A DNA stretch of 49,574 nt from Oceanospirillaceae bacterium. Lineage in GTDB: Bacteria; Pseudomonadota; Gammaproteobacteria; Pseudomonadales; Balneatricaceae. Under the pieces are notes generated by a model that did not search any database, was not told the DNA's origin, and saw only the letters and a list, made by a program, of their open reading frames with translations. Both the position numbers and the translations under genes were made by a program. Within the stretch, counting starts at the first letter, position 1. Each line of letters starts with the position of its first letter. Location: assembly GCA_013215375.1 (NCBI GenBank), contig JABSRB010000041.1:1-49574 (forward strand), given 5' to 3'. This document shows positions 35,209 to 43,098 of this stretch, piece by piece.

Positions 35209-35963
35209 TTGTTGAGCACTTCAATCTGGAAGCCAATCGCCGCGGGGATGTTTTTCACATAATGGGATGATTGACTAGTGCACTGGTTATCAGCGCTATT
35301 GCTATGCGACGCTTGCATAAATGTCATAGTAGCAATCCCCTCATCTGCAATATCATCGCCTTGCTTAGTGATCAGTTTCAATCTAAATGAGTGATCAGGA
35401 CTCAGCAAATAATCTCCCTGTTGGGTGAAGTGTAGCAGCCCAGTGAAAAAATCTTGCCATTGCCGAGTATGCGAAGTGGCTATATTCAGTGAGAGACTCG
35501 CTATTTTACTAAAGATCTCTGTGGGTACACCTACAGGCTCAACATTGGTAAAATCAATATCGTAAATACTAAAATGGGCATGGTTGTTTTCCACTAGATA
35601 AAGGACGCAGCCGCCATTAATTTCTATCCCGGGAATATTTAATTCCATCGCTCCCAAAGAAGACTGACAGCTCCATGCTCCTTTACTTAACAGTTCAGCA
35701 TAGATAGTTGGCGCATTATCCACTCGCACAGCAAATGCTTTTATCTGGCTACCTGAGGCTTGGTTCCTCAGGCACAATTTGGCATCAGTCTCTTGGTTTA
35801 CAATAATATTCAGTGAGCCCTGACGATATAGATGCACCGCTTTGCTACGATGAGCACCCACTTTTACAAAGTGAAGTCGTCGCAGCAGTTTATCCAGCGT
35901 AGCTAGATCTGCAGTGGCAATCTCCACAAACTCAATCCCTTTAATAAGACCTTTTGTCATCAT
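35205..35963 (-). CDS. Degenerate QuiC-like VOC/HPPD-domain protein (split C-half)
   Basis: About 253 residues, related to the C-terminal hydroxyphenylpyruvate-dioxygenase-like half of QuiC. Shared blocks include GIEFVEIATADLATLDKLL, AELNIPGIEINGG and FSIYDIDFTNVEPVG. The vicinal-oxygen-chelate ligand His is replaced (SLSLNIA for IDHIGQ) and the C-terminal part is shortened by about 80 residues, ending IGFQIEVLNK where QuiC has GVFFEIVQR. Metal-dependent dioxygenase chemistry is thus doubtful. The ATG pair at 35958-35963 follows GGGTGGAACA; an upstream TTG is a poorer choice. It lies 57 bases after quiC and overlaps the TIM-barrel gene by 4 bases. Confidence 0.72.
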   Translation of the reverse strand: MMTKGLIKGIEFVEIATADLATLDKLLRRLHFVKVGAHRSKAVHLYRQGSLNIIVNQETDAKLCLRNQASGSQIKAFAVRVDNAPTIYAELLSKGAWSCQSSLGAMELNIPGIEINGGCVLYLVENNHAHFSIYDIDFTNVEPVGVPTEIFSKIASLSLNIATSHTRQWQDFFTGLLHFTQQGDYLLSPDHSFRLKLITKQGDDIADEGIATMTFMQASHSNSADNQCTSQSSHYVKNIPAAIGFQIEVLNK

Positions 35964-36019
35964 TGTTCCACCCGCCAATGCCTATGATTTATTGCCAAAC
36001 AAACGTAAAACACCTTTTC

Positions 36020-37891
36020 TCACTCATTCAACTGCGCTTTATATTGTCGCGATTGCGCTGCAAGTCTCACATGAGCATTGCCCTCACCGTAGTTTTGATA
36101 ATTATCGACGCGCTGCACTATCTCAAAAAACACGCCGTTTACCTCTTTGCTATAGCAGTGGAAAAACTCGCCCTCCTCACTGCGATCGTACATTAAATTA
36201 TGAGAGCGAAGCCTGGTTAATAACGCTTTATCTAAGCCAAATCGCGCCGCCAAATCCAAATAGTAGTTATTGGGAATTTCGAGCAATAACGCAGCGGGAA
36301 TGGCCGAGGCAGTGGCAAATATATCACTGCAGGAAAAGGCGATTTGCTGCACCCCAGAGCCTTTGGTTTTATCCAAGAAACGCTGTGATGAGGCCTTTGA
36401 AGTCGAAGTCATATTTAATGCAATACGTACCTTTTTGTTTTGGCTCACCGCCAATCGACTAACAATCAAACCATAGATATCGGGTAAATCTTGACTGGGG
36501 GTAATATCAAATTCTAACAGTGACTTGTAAAAGAACGCGGCTGATAAAAAATCGGTGTGTGCTACTGTCTGCCCAATATGATCAATGCGCTCTAAGCCAA
36601 TCCCCGCTTTTTCTATCCCCGCGATTGGCGCAAAGTCTACGTCATAAAAATTCACTTTACACTGATCATCAACAAAGTAGATTAAGCTGTCACCGATAGC
36701 GCGTATCGCGGGGATATTAAGCTCCCCAGGCCCCGCTTGATTCATAAAACTAGCACAGTGGTACTGCGCAGCGCGATCAAAGCTACGCTGTAAATTACCG
36801 GTCGAAAGGGCCAGTGCACACACTGAGCTACCGTGGGTTTTATAATGCTCGTGCGCTTGGCTGGAAGGCTCACGGTTGAGCACTAAATTGATCCCCCCCT
36901 GCTGCATCAACGTTACCTTTTTTGAACGATGATGATGGGTTTCGCGAAAGCCAAGTGCCTCAAGCAACTGAAAGAGTGGATTATCTACGCCCTCAGGCAA
37001 GGCAAATTCGATAAATTCCACATCTTGTATCTGCTCGTTATCTTGTTGCTCAGATGCCTCTTGTTTATCGGTATCTGGCGCTGTGGTCTGTTCTGCCAGC
37101 CAGATAAGAGAGCGCATGCCATCGACCGCTTTTTGCGGCGCCGGTGAGGATCTAAACTCGTCATTGAAGATTTCATGGGAGAGATAATCCGTATAACCTT
37201 TATCTTGCAAACATTGTACAAACTCTTTGACCTTCATATCCCCCTGCCCCGGGAAACAGCGAAAGTGCCGGCTGTAATAAAGCGATTCCATCTGCAGCGC
37301 AGGTGCATCCGCCACTTGCACTAAGGCAATTTTATCCACGGGAATTTCATCCCTGAGGATATCTAAAGTATTGCCGCGAGCATACATATGGAAATTATCC
37401 AGTATGATACCGAGGCTATCGTGATCTGCCTGTTTTACTATATCCCAAGCATCCCCATAATCTGCGGTGTATCTACCCCATGCTAATGCTTCATAACCAA
37501 TGCTAAAGCCTTCTTGTTGCGCCAGTTCAGCCAATTCGTGCAAATCGGCTGCGGCGCGCGCTTTATCATTAATCAAATGTGGGGATACGTTTGAGCAGAT
37601 CAGCAGTTTCTTAGTACCTAGTTGGTGCATCAGCTCAAATTTCTGTTGCGCGCGATAAAAATTTTGTGTGCGATATGGTTCAGGCATTGCTTCAAAATCA
37701 CGAAAAGGCTGCAGTGCGATTATTTCCAATTGCAGATCAGCTGCAAGCTGACAAATATCTGCAGCGCTGCCCTCGAACTGTACTAAGTCATTTTCAAATA
37801 TTTCAATACCTTGAAAGCCCGCAGCGGCAGCTGCTTGCATCTTTTCCGGCAAGGTTCCAGAGAGTGAGACTGTGGCTATCGATGTTTTCAT
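36020..37891 (-). CDS. quiC: 3-dehydroshikimate dehydratase QuiC (TIM barrel-HPPD fusion)
   Basis: Converts 3-dehydroshikimate to protocatechuate, the step that joins quinate/shikimate breakdown to aromatic catabolism. From the ATG at 37891 (GGAA 8-11 bases upstream) it is 623 residues. Residues 1-270 are a sugar-phosphate-isomerase-type TIM barrel with metal ligands E134 (GYEALAW), D165 (ILDNFH), Q192 (LVQVAD) and E240 (SHEIFND). After a Gln/Glu/Asp-rich linker (about 275-290) comes a two-part VOC domain like hydroxyphenylpyruvate dioxygenase, with H438 (IDHIGQ) and E590 (FFEIVQR), but Gln516 where HPPD has its middle His. This fusion is known from Pseudomonas QuiC1. It follows the dehydrogenase gene by 25 bases. 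Confidence 0.93.
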   Translation of the reverse strand: MKTSIATVSLSGTLPEKMQAAAAAGFQGIEIFENDLVQFEGSAADICQLAADLQLEIIALQPFRDFEAMPEPYRTQNFYRAQQKFELMHQLGTKKLLICSNVSPHLINDKARAAADLHELAELAQQEGFSIGYEALAWGRYTADYGDAWDIVKQADHDSLGIILDNFHMYARGNTLDILRDEIPVDKIALVQVADAPALQMESLYYSRHFRCFPGQGDMKVKEFVQCLQDKGYTDYLSHEIFNDEFRSSPAPQKAVDGMRSLIWLAEQTTAPDTDKQEASEQQDNEQIQDVEFIEFALPEGVDNPLFQLLEALGFRETHHHRSKKVTLMQQGGINLVLNREPSSQAHEHYKTHGSSVCALALSTGNLQRSFDRAAQYHCASFMNQAGPGELNIPAIRAIGDSLIYFVDDQCKVNFYDVDFAPIAGIEKAGIGLERIDHIGQTVAHTDFLSAAFFYKSLLEFDITPSQDLPDIYGLIVSRLAVSQNKKVRIALNMTSTSKASSQRFLDKTKGSGVQQIAFSCSDIFATASAIPAALLLEIPNNYYLDLAARFGLDKALLTRLRSHNLMYDRSEEGEFFHCYSKEVNGVFFEIVQRVDNYQNYGEGNAHVRLAAQSRQYKAQLNE

Positions 37892-37916
37892 AATAATTTC
37901 CAAACTGGGTAAAGGG

Positions 37917-38765
37917 TCAGACCAACTGACTGTTAATCAAAAAGCGGCGTGAATATTCTTCCATGACCTCAACGGCATCCACTTCAATGCCGGTAAATAT
38001 TTCAAAGGCATTTAAAGCTTGGTAATAAAACAGATCAAAGCCGGTGACAATGCGCAATCCCTCTTGCGCGCACTCTTGTAAAAATTGGGTATCTAAGGGT
38101 GTGTAGACGGCATCAAATGCCCATTGCTGGTTACCGATAGCTGCTACCTCAATAGGTAGCCCTAACATTGTGTAATGCCCTACAGGTGTACAATTTATTA
38201 AGCCATTACAGCCTTGGGCCTCTTTCGTTAACGAGGCGGCATCCAGAGTATTTGCCACAAAACCCGCCTCATTAAGCGCCAGCGCTAACGAATCTGCAGC
38301 CTGTTGGTTTAAATCGTAAATAACGACTTGGGTAGCGCCTAATTTAAACAGCGCAAAGGCAATTGCACGGCCCACGCCACCCGCTCCGATTAATAGCACC
38401 TTACCTGCTGCTAGCGAGCCCAAACGATGCTGGTAAGCGCGGATAAATCCGCTGTAGTCAGTATTGAAGCCCTGAATACTTTGCTCGGATATTTTCAAAG
38501 TATTGGTCGCCCCGACCAAATGTACCGCTTCATCGACGCAATCGCAGTATTCAAGCGCTATCTGCTTGAAGGGATAAGTAATGTTAACGCCCTGATAGTT
38601 TCGCTCACGCAATGCTTTTAACGTTGTTGAAAATGCCGCATTGCTGTTTTCTTTTGGCTCATGCAAACGATAGATCAAGGACAGTTTATTTAACTCACCC
38701 AATAAATGGTGCATTTGCGGTGAGCTGGATTTTTTGATCGATAATCCAATTAGTCCTAAATTCAT
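37917..38765 (-). CDS. Shikimate/quinate dehydrogenase, catabolic copy 1
   Basis: NAD(P)-dependent oxidation of shikimate (or quinate) to 3-dehydroshikimate (or 3-dehydroquinate). The 282-residue AroE-fold protein has the substrate residues S13/S15 (KKSSSPQMHH), the catalytic K67 (TYPFKQ) and D103 (NTDYSGF), and the nucleotide loop GAGGVGRAIA. The strand after it ends in VIYDLNQQ; an acidic Asp at this position favours NAD over NADP, as in catabolic members. It heads the operon that includes quiC and the split paralogues; the chosen ATG has AGAGG upstream. Copy 2 is at 40039-40896. Substrate preference cannot be read with certainty. Confidence 0.88.
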   Translation of the reverse strand: MNLGLIGLSIKKSSSPQMHHLLGELNKLSLIYRLHEPKENSNAAFSTTLKALRERNYQGVNITYPFKQIALEYCDCVDEAVHLVGATNTLKISEQSIQGFNTDYSGFIRAYQHRLGSLAAGKVLLIGAGGVGRAIAFALFKLGATQVVIYDLNQQAADSLALALNEAGFVANTLDAASLTKEAQGCNGLINCTPVGHYTMLGLPIEVAAIGNQQWAFDAVYTPLDTQFLQECAQEGLRIVTGFDLFYYQALNAFEIFTGIEVDAVEVMEEYSRRFLINSQLV

Positions 38766-39087
38766 TGCTTAACCTCTGTAGATTTTATCAAAAAATAAAA
38801 TCCTATTTATATGATTATGTAGTATGTAACTATTTAAATACTACATAAGTAATTAAATATTATCTTCTTTATATCAGTAAACTGCAGCGATAAAAAACTG
38901 AATTTTCTTCAAACAAACATCGTTAACATATTGATAATAATGATTTTTTATTATATTTTAATTGCGCATACAGATAGTTGCCAATCTCAAAATCTAATAC
39001 ATCGCACGTTTTTTTTATTGGTTTATTGAGCAGATCTGTCATTATCATGCGCATAATTATTGATCCATTCTTCTTCCTGAGTTCGTT
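38766..39087. promoter_or_regulatory. Divergent promoter region of the quinate operon and AEC gene
   Basis: This 322-base, very AT-rich gap (especially 38790-38980) separates the divergent dehydrogenase and permease genes. It contains one strong inverted repeat near 38815-38848, closer to the quinate operon. No reading frame of interest is present. The two promoters cannot be placed with confidence. Confidence 0.6.
38815..38848. promoter_or_regulatory. Perfect 11-bp inverted repeat, likely operator
   Basis: TTATGTAGTAT at 38815-38825 and ATACTACATAA at 38838-38848, 12 bases apart, 50 bases before the dehydrogenase start. It shares the GTAGTAT/ATACTAC heptamers with the tctC-gntR site. Confidence 0.6.
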
Positions 39088-40032
39088 ATGCACCTAATAT
39101 TGAGTATTACCGCTCCCATATTTCTACTGATATTTATCGGCTACATCGCCACCCGCACTGGGCTTATTACACCAAGCGCGCTAGCGGGAATGAGTAAATT
39201 TGTCCTCTATTTATCGCTACCAGCACTGATATTTTCAAAATTATCAGTGGTACCTATTTCCGCCATCATTAATCTTCAATACATGGGTGCCTATGCTGCC
39301 GGTTGTTTGGGGGCATTCTTTTGCGCTCTACTGATCAGCCACTACTTCACCAAGACTCCCGCACTATTGAGCTGTGTTAAAAGCTTGGGCAGCGCTCAGC
39401 CAAACAGCGCCTTTATCGGCCTACCTGTCATGTTGCAATTTTTTACCAACCCGATCACACAAACTTTCGCCATGGTGTTATTGGTTGAGAATATTCTTAT
39501 ATTTCCTCTGGGGCTGGCCATGATTGAGATGGCAAACCAGCGTTCCTCTCAGGGATTTTCTCTGGCAATACTGCGACCTGTGGCCACTAAAATCCTAAAG
39601 AACCCCATTATTCAAGCGGTAATTCTCAGTGTATTATTTTCAGTGTTGAATTTAGAAATACCAGATTTTGCCGGACATGCGCTCACATTATTAGGTGCTG
39701 GCGCCACCCCTTTGGCACTTATCATCATTGGCGGATCGCTAGTGGGTGTCTCTATTCGTGCTAATTTTTCTGACATAGCACTGGTCGCTATCTGCAAGCT
39801 CATAGTGGCGCCTCTACTCACCGCACTGGTGGTGGTACTAGCAGTCCCCGACATGGACTTGCAGCTCAAACAAGCCGTTATCTTGTTCGCTGCAATACCT
39901 ATGTTCAGTACTTACCCGATCATCGGCGGTCAATACGGCTTACAAGCATTTTGCTCTGCCGCATTATTAGTCACTACAGTGCTGGCCTTTTTCAGCATCA
40001 GCACTGTGCTCTACCTAATACAGTTATTGTAA
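39088..40032 (+). CDS. AEC-family permease
   Basis: A 314-residue membrane protein of the auxin efflux carrier family, secondary transporters of small organic anions and other compounds. About ten hydrophobic helices are visible, with the family patterns PIFLLIFIGYIATRTGL at the start, LSLPALIFSKLS, GSAQPNSAFIGLPVM in the middle and the second-half repeat with LGAGATPLALIIIGGSL. It is divergent from the quinate operon and convergent with a second dehydrogenase. It may move a shikimate-pathway acid or aromatic acid; direction and substrate are unknown. Confidence 0.88.
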   Translation: MHLILSITAPIFLLIFIGYIATRTGLITPSALAGMSKFVLYLSLPALIFSKLSVVPISAIINLQYMGAYAAGCLGAFFCALLISHYFTKTPALLSCVKSLGSAQPNSAFIGLPVMLQFFTNPITQTFAMVLLVENILIFPLGLAMIEMANQRSSQGFSLAILRPVATKILKNPIIQAVILSVLFSVLNLEIPDFAGHALTLLGAGATPLALIIIGGSLVGVSIRANFSDIALVAICKLIVAPLLTALVVVLAVPDMDLQLKQAVILFAAIPMFSTYPIIGGQYGLQAFCSAALLVTTVLAFFSISTVLYLIQLL

Positions 40033-40038
40033 TGCGCT

Positions 40039-40896
40039 TTAGTCAATCAGCTCACTGTGAATATCGAACTTAGCTTTAAAAGGTACTAGCGCGGCGAGTG
40101 GTTCTATTTGGCTCTGGGAAAAGAACTGGTAGGCATCAATGCCCTGGTAGTAAAACAAATCAAAGCCACTGACTAACGCCAGTCCTGCTTGATGTGCCGC
40201 CTTTAAAAACTCCGTATCAATCGGTGTATACACCGCATCAAAAGCCCACTCCTGTCCACCAAACAGTGTTGCATCCAATGGGTTTCCTGGGGTTTTAAGG
40301 TGACCGACTGGGGTACAGTTCACTAGGCCATCGACCTTTTTTGCGGTGTCCGCTAGTTGCACCTCTGCGATCACTTCGGCGCATATGCCCGCATTATTTA
40401 GCGCATCACTTAGAGATTGCGCATCCGCGACATTTAAATCGTAGATATAGACTTTGGTTCCGCCCACTTTAGCCAGTCCAAAAGCCACTGCTCTACCGAC
40501 ACCACCGGCGCCGATTAATAATGTATCCCCTGCTGGAGAGTCACCACGACGATGGCGATAACCGTGAATAAAGCCACTGTAATCGGTATTAGTAGCCACC
40601 ACTTTTTTGTCTTTAAAATACAGCGTATTTGTCGCACCTACTGTTGTCGCAGCTTCATCTGCATGGTCGACAAACTGCATCGCTATCTGTTTAAAGGGGT
40701 AAGTCACATTACAACCGGTATACCCTTCCTCGCGTAGGCGCTGTAACGTGACACCAAACATAATAGGACTGTTTTTACCCGGATCATTAAGATCATAGCT
40801 GACCTGCGCGCCGTAAATATTACCTAACATACAGTGCAGTGAAGGGGCGCGAGATGCCCCAATAGACATGCCGATCAACCCCAGCTTAAGTTCCAT
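40039..40896 (-). CDS. Shikimate/quinate dehydrogenase, catabolic copy 2
   Basis: AroE-fold dehydrogenase, 285 residues from the ATG at 40896 (GAGG about 9 bases upstream; the frame extends 21 codons further without a good start). It has K69 (TYPFKQ), D105 (NTDYSGF), GAGGVGRAVA and VYIYDLN. It differs from copy 1 at a substrate-binding site: SRAP at 15-18 where copy 1 has SSSP, so the second serine that contacts the shikimate carboxylate is Ala. The two enzymes may divide quinate and shikimate. It lies 145 bases after dctM on the same strand and may be read from the TRAP promoter. Confidence 0.87.
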   Translation of the reverse strand: MELKLGLIGMSIGASRAPSLHCMLGNIYGAQVSYDLNDPGKNSPIMFGVTLQRLREEGYTGCNVTYPFKQIAMQFVDHADEAATTVGATNTLYFKDKKVVATNTDYSGFIHGYRHRRGDSPAGDTLLIGAGGVGRAVAFGLAKVGGTKVYIYDLNVADAQSLSDALNNAGICAEVIAEVQLADTAKKVDGLVNCTPVGHLKTPGNPLDATLFGGQEWAFDAVYTPIDTEFLKAAHQAGLALVSGFDLFYYQGIDAYQFFSQSQIEPLAALVPFKAKFDIHSELID

Positions 40897-41001
40897 AAGA
40901 TAAACCTCAAAAAATATATAAAATCGGTGAACAAGAGAGCGGGTTTCAGCCACTCTCATTTAGATAAAAGACTGGATCAGTAAAGCAGCTGACCCGGTGA
41001 C

Positions 41002-41042
41002 CCTAGATTCGGCGATTGAGTGGCCGAATCTAGGATGGTAAT
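41002..41042 (+). repeat. Dispersed palindromic element, copy B
   Basis: A perfect 12-bp stem, CCTAGATTCGGC at 41002-41013 and GCCGAATCTAGG at 41023-41034, then ATGGTAAT, which touches the dctM stop codon. It may slow or end transcription between dctM and the second dehydrogenase. It matches copy A at 19513-19545 in arms and tail. Confidence 0.7.
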
Positions 41043-42325
41043 TACATCAAGCCCAACAGCGTAGGCAGGCCAATAACCAATTCTGGTACAAAGGTGATGA
41101 GAATTAAGACCGCTAATTCGACGAGAAAGAACGGCATAATTGCGCGACTAATTCGCCCGATACCCACTTTGGCAATAGAGTCTGCGACAAACAAACAGAG
41201 TCCCATGGGCGGTGTTATCAAGCCGATCATCAAGTTAAAGATAACCACGATACCAAGGTGAGTTGGATCAACGCCCAAGTTAATCGCAATAGGATGAATG
41301 ATCGGTACTAACACCAACATTGCCGCGATGCCTTCAAGAAATAGACCGACAAAGAGGAATAACAAAATCACTGAGACCAGGAACATCCACTTAACCGACA
41401 TATACTGCACCGCAAAATCGGTGATCATATTCGGCACACGATTGTAATTCAGTAACCAGTTAGCCGCAGCTACTGCACCAATCACAATCATGATCACCGC
41501 ACTATCACGCATCGCGCGGGCAAATAAACCCACTAGGCGACTCGGTTTTAACTGGCGAAAGATAAAGATGCCGACAAACATGGCATAGGCAACGGCAAAA
41601 CTCGCCGCTTCTGTGGGCGTCACTATCCCCAGCAAAATACTACCGACCACAAAGACCGGCATCATTAACGGGATAATGCCTTCCAGTAACGCTTTTCTAC
41701 GACTCGGCTGAACCTCAGTGCTTTTCGCTCGAGCAGCTTCTTCGTAGTGCCCTGCGAAAAAGTACACGTACACAGAGAGAAATATGGCCAGTAATACGCC
41801 CGGTACAACACCGGCCATAAATAGCGCAGGTACTGACACTCCCGTGACCGTTAATGCATAGATAATCACCGGAATGCTTGGCGGTATAATGGGACCGATG
41901 ACGGAGGAAGCAGCGGTTAAAGCGGCGGCGAATTCTCGCGGGTAACCCTTTTTCTCCATCTCTGGAATAAATACACGACCAATCGCCGACGTATCAGCAA
42001 CAGCAGAACCCGATAAACCGGCAAAAATAACCGATGCCCAAATATTGACAAAGGCCAGGCCTGCGCGCATACGGCCAACCAAAACATTGGCAAAGGCGAT
42101 AATACGACTGGTGATGCCCGATTCGTTCATCAGTTCACCGGCGAGGATAAACAGTGGAATCGCTAACAGTGGATAAGAGCTGAGACCACCAAACATCTGG
42201 GTGGCGACAATACGGATATTGTAGGGAAAATCACCCACAGCCATGAAATAAAGCAGCGAGGCAATAATGGCAAAGGCGATGGGCAAACCAATAAAAATGG
42301 CGATCAATAAAATGGCATAAGTCAT
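41042..42325 (-). CDS. dctM: TRAP transporter large permease, DctM family
   Basis: Ion-coupled permease subunit of a tripartite ATP-independent periplasmic transporter. The 427-residue protein has about twelve helices and the family blocks LPIAFAIIASLLYF, SYPLLAIPLFILAGELMNESGI, AGLSGSAVADTSAIGRVFIPEM, ASSVIGPIIPPSIPVIIYA and LMIGLITPPMGLCLFV. Its start overlaps the dctQ stop by one base. With dctQ and dctP it forms an uptake system probably controlled by the nearby TetR protein. The substrate is not known; quinate, shikimate or 3-dehydroshikimate are the contextual candidates. Confidence 0.95.
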   Translation of the reverse strand: MTYAILLIAIFIGLPIAFAIIASLLYFMAVGDFPYNIRIVATQMFGGLSSYPLLAIPLFILAGELMNESGITSRIIAFANVLVGRMRAGLAFVNIWASVIFAGLSGSAVADTSAIGRVFIPEMEKKGYPREFAAALTAASSVIGPIIPPSIPVIIYALTVTGVSVPALFMAGVVPGVLLAIFLSVYVYFFAGHYEEAARAKSTEVQPSRRKALLEGIIPLMMPVFVVGSILLGIVTPTEAASFAVAYAMFVGIFIFRQLKPSRLVGLFARAMRDSAVIMIVIGAVAAANWLLNYNRVPNMITDFAVQYMSVKWMFLVSVILLFLFVGLFLEGIAAMLVLVPIIHPIAINLGVDPTHLGIVVIFNLMIGLITPPMGLCLFVADSIAKVGIGRISRAIMPFFLVELAVLILITFVPELVIGLPTLLGLM

Positions 42326-42882
42326 TAGAGCGCTCCCTCTGCACTTTGGGTACTTTCACCGTTAATACGGTTGAGAAAACGAATCAAGGCCGCTACCGCT
42401 AACATCGAGCCGCCTAATACCATGGCAAAGTAATATGGATACATTTGCCCTAACACAACGAGGCTGTCTATCCCGGTAAATTCACTCAGTGAGCGGGCCG
42501 ATGATAGCAAGCTTGAAGCATCCACCTTGCCTCTTTTCATCATGAACAAGTAACCCGAATAAGCCAGTAATGAGCCGATAGCGACCACCCCTAAATCAAC
42601 AAAAGCGTTAACTAATTTATAGATCTTTTTAGGTAACATGTTCGCCAGCAAGTCAAAAGCGACGTGCCGATCCAGCATATAGGCCCATGACATACCAAAC
42701 ATGATGCCGTAAATGGCGAGATACACAGGTAACTCTTCACCCCATTCAAAAGACGTACCTAAAGTGTATCGCTGTATTGAGTTGACAAATATTATTGTAA
42801 ACACTAGCCCCATGCACAGCGCAGCACCTGCTGCATAAAGAGTAGCTACCCCTTTAGTGAGAGGACGAAGAAAACTAACCAT
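42325..42882 (-). CDS. dctQ: TRAP transporter small permease, DctQ family
   Basis: Four-helix membrane subunit of the TRAP transporter, 185 residues. The segment FEWGEELPVYLAIYGIMFGMSWAYML with the conserved WGEE is the family mark. It overlaps dctM by one base. A 216-base gap with a long hairpin separates it from the binding-protein gene, which would allow the binding protein to be made in excess of the membrane subunits. Confidence 0.92.
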   Translation of the reverse strand: MVSFLRPLTKGVATLYAAGAALCMGLVFTIIFVNSIQRYTLGTSFEWGEELPVYLAIYGIMFGMSWAYMLDRHVAFDLLANMLPKKIYKLVNAFVDLGVVAIGSLLAYSGYLFMMKRGKVDASSLLSSARSLSEFTGIDSLVVLGQMYPYYFAMVLGGSMLAVAALIRFLNRINGESTQSAEGAL

Positions 42883-43036
42883 AATTTTAAACCGAGGAAT
42901 TTTAGAGATAAAAAACCCGACTTACCCTAGGGGAAAGCCGGAAAAGACAATAACTTTCAAACACTGAAATAGCTGCGCTTAATCTGTTGCTAACGAGGGC
43001 TTAAGTGAAGGCTGACAAAACATCAATGAATGTTCT

Positions 43037-43069
43037 GCAAACCCCCACTGTTAAAAACAGCTGGTTTGC
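43037..43069 (-). terminator. Stem-loop after dctP
   Basis: Outer pairing GCAAACC (43037-43043) with GGTTTGC (43063-43069); inner pairing CTGTT (43048-43052) with AACAG (43056-43060). It begins 30 bases past the dctP stop. A run of T is not seen directly after it on the minus strand, so it is probably a 3' stabilising or attenuating structure. Confidence 0.65.
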
Positions 43070-43098
43070 TCAATCACAGCGCAGAGGTTGTACGAGGT

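Noticed and set aside
34808-35262. Plus-strand frames opposite the split QuiC genes
   Set aside because: They are antisense shadows: the minus-strand frames show clear homology to QuiC while these show none.
38936-39060. AT-rich run and TGCGCATA-type repeats before the AEC gene as an origin or attachment site
   Set aside because: No DnaA boxes, no direct repeats of useful length, and no integrase nearby.
43057-43068. CAGCTGGTTT in the dctP hairpin as another TetR operator
   Set aside because: It is explained by the stem pairing, lacks the TGTACC half and lies downstream of the gene.
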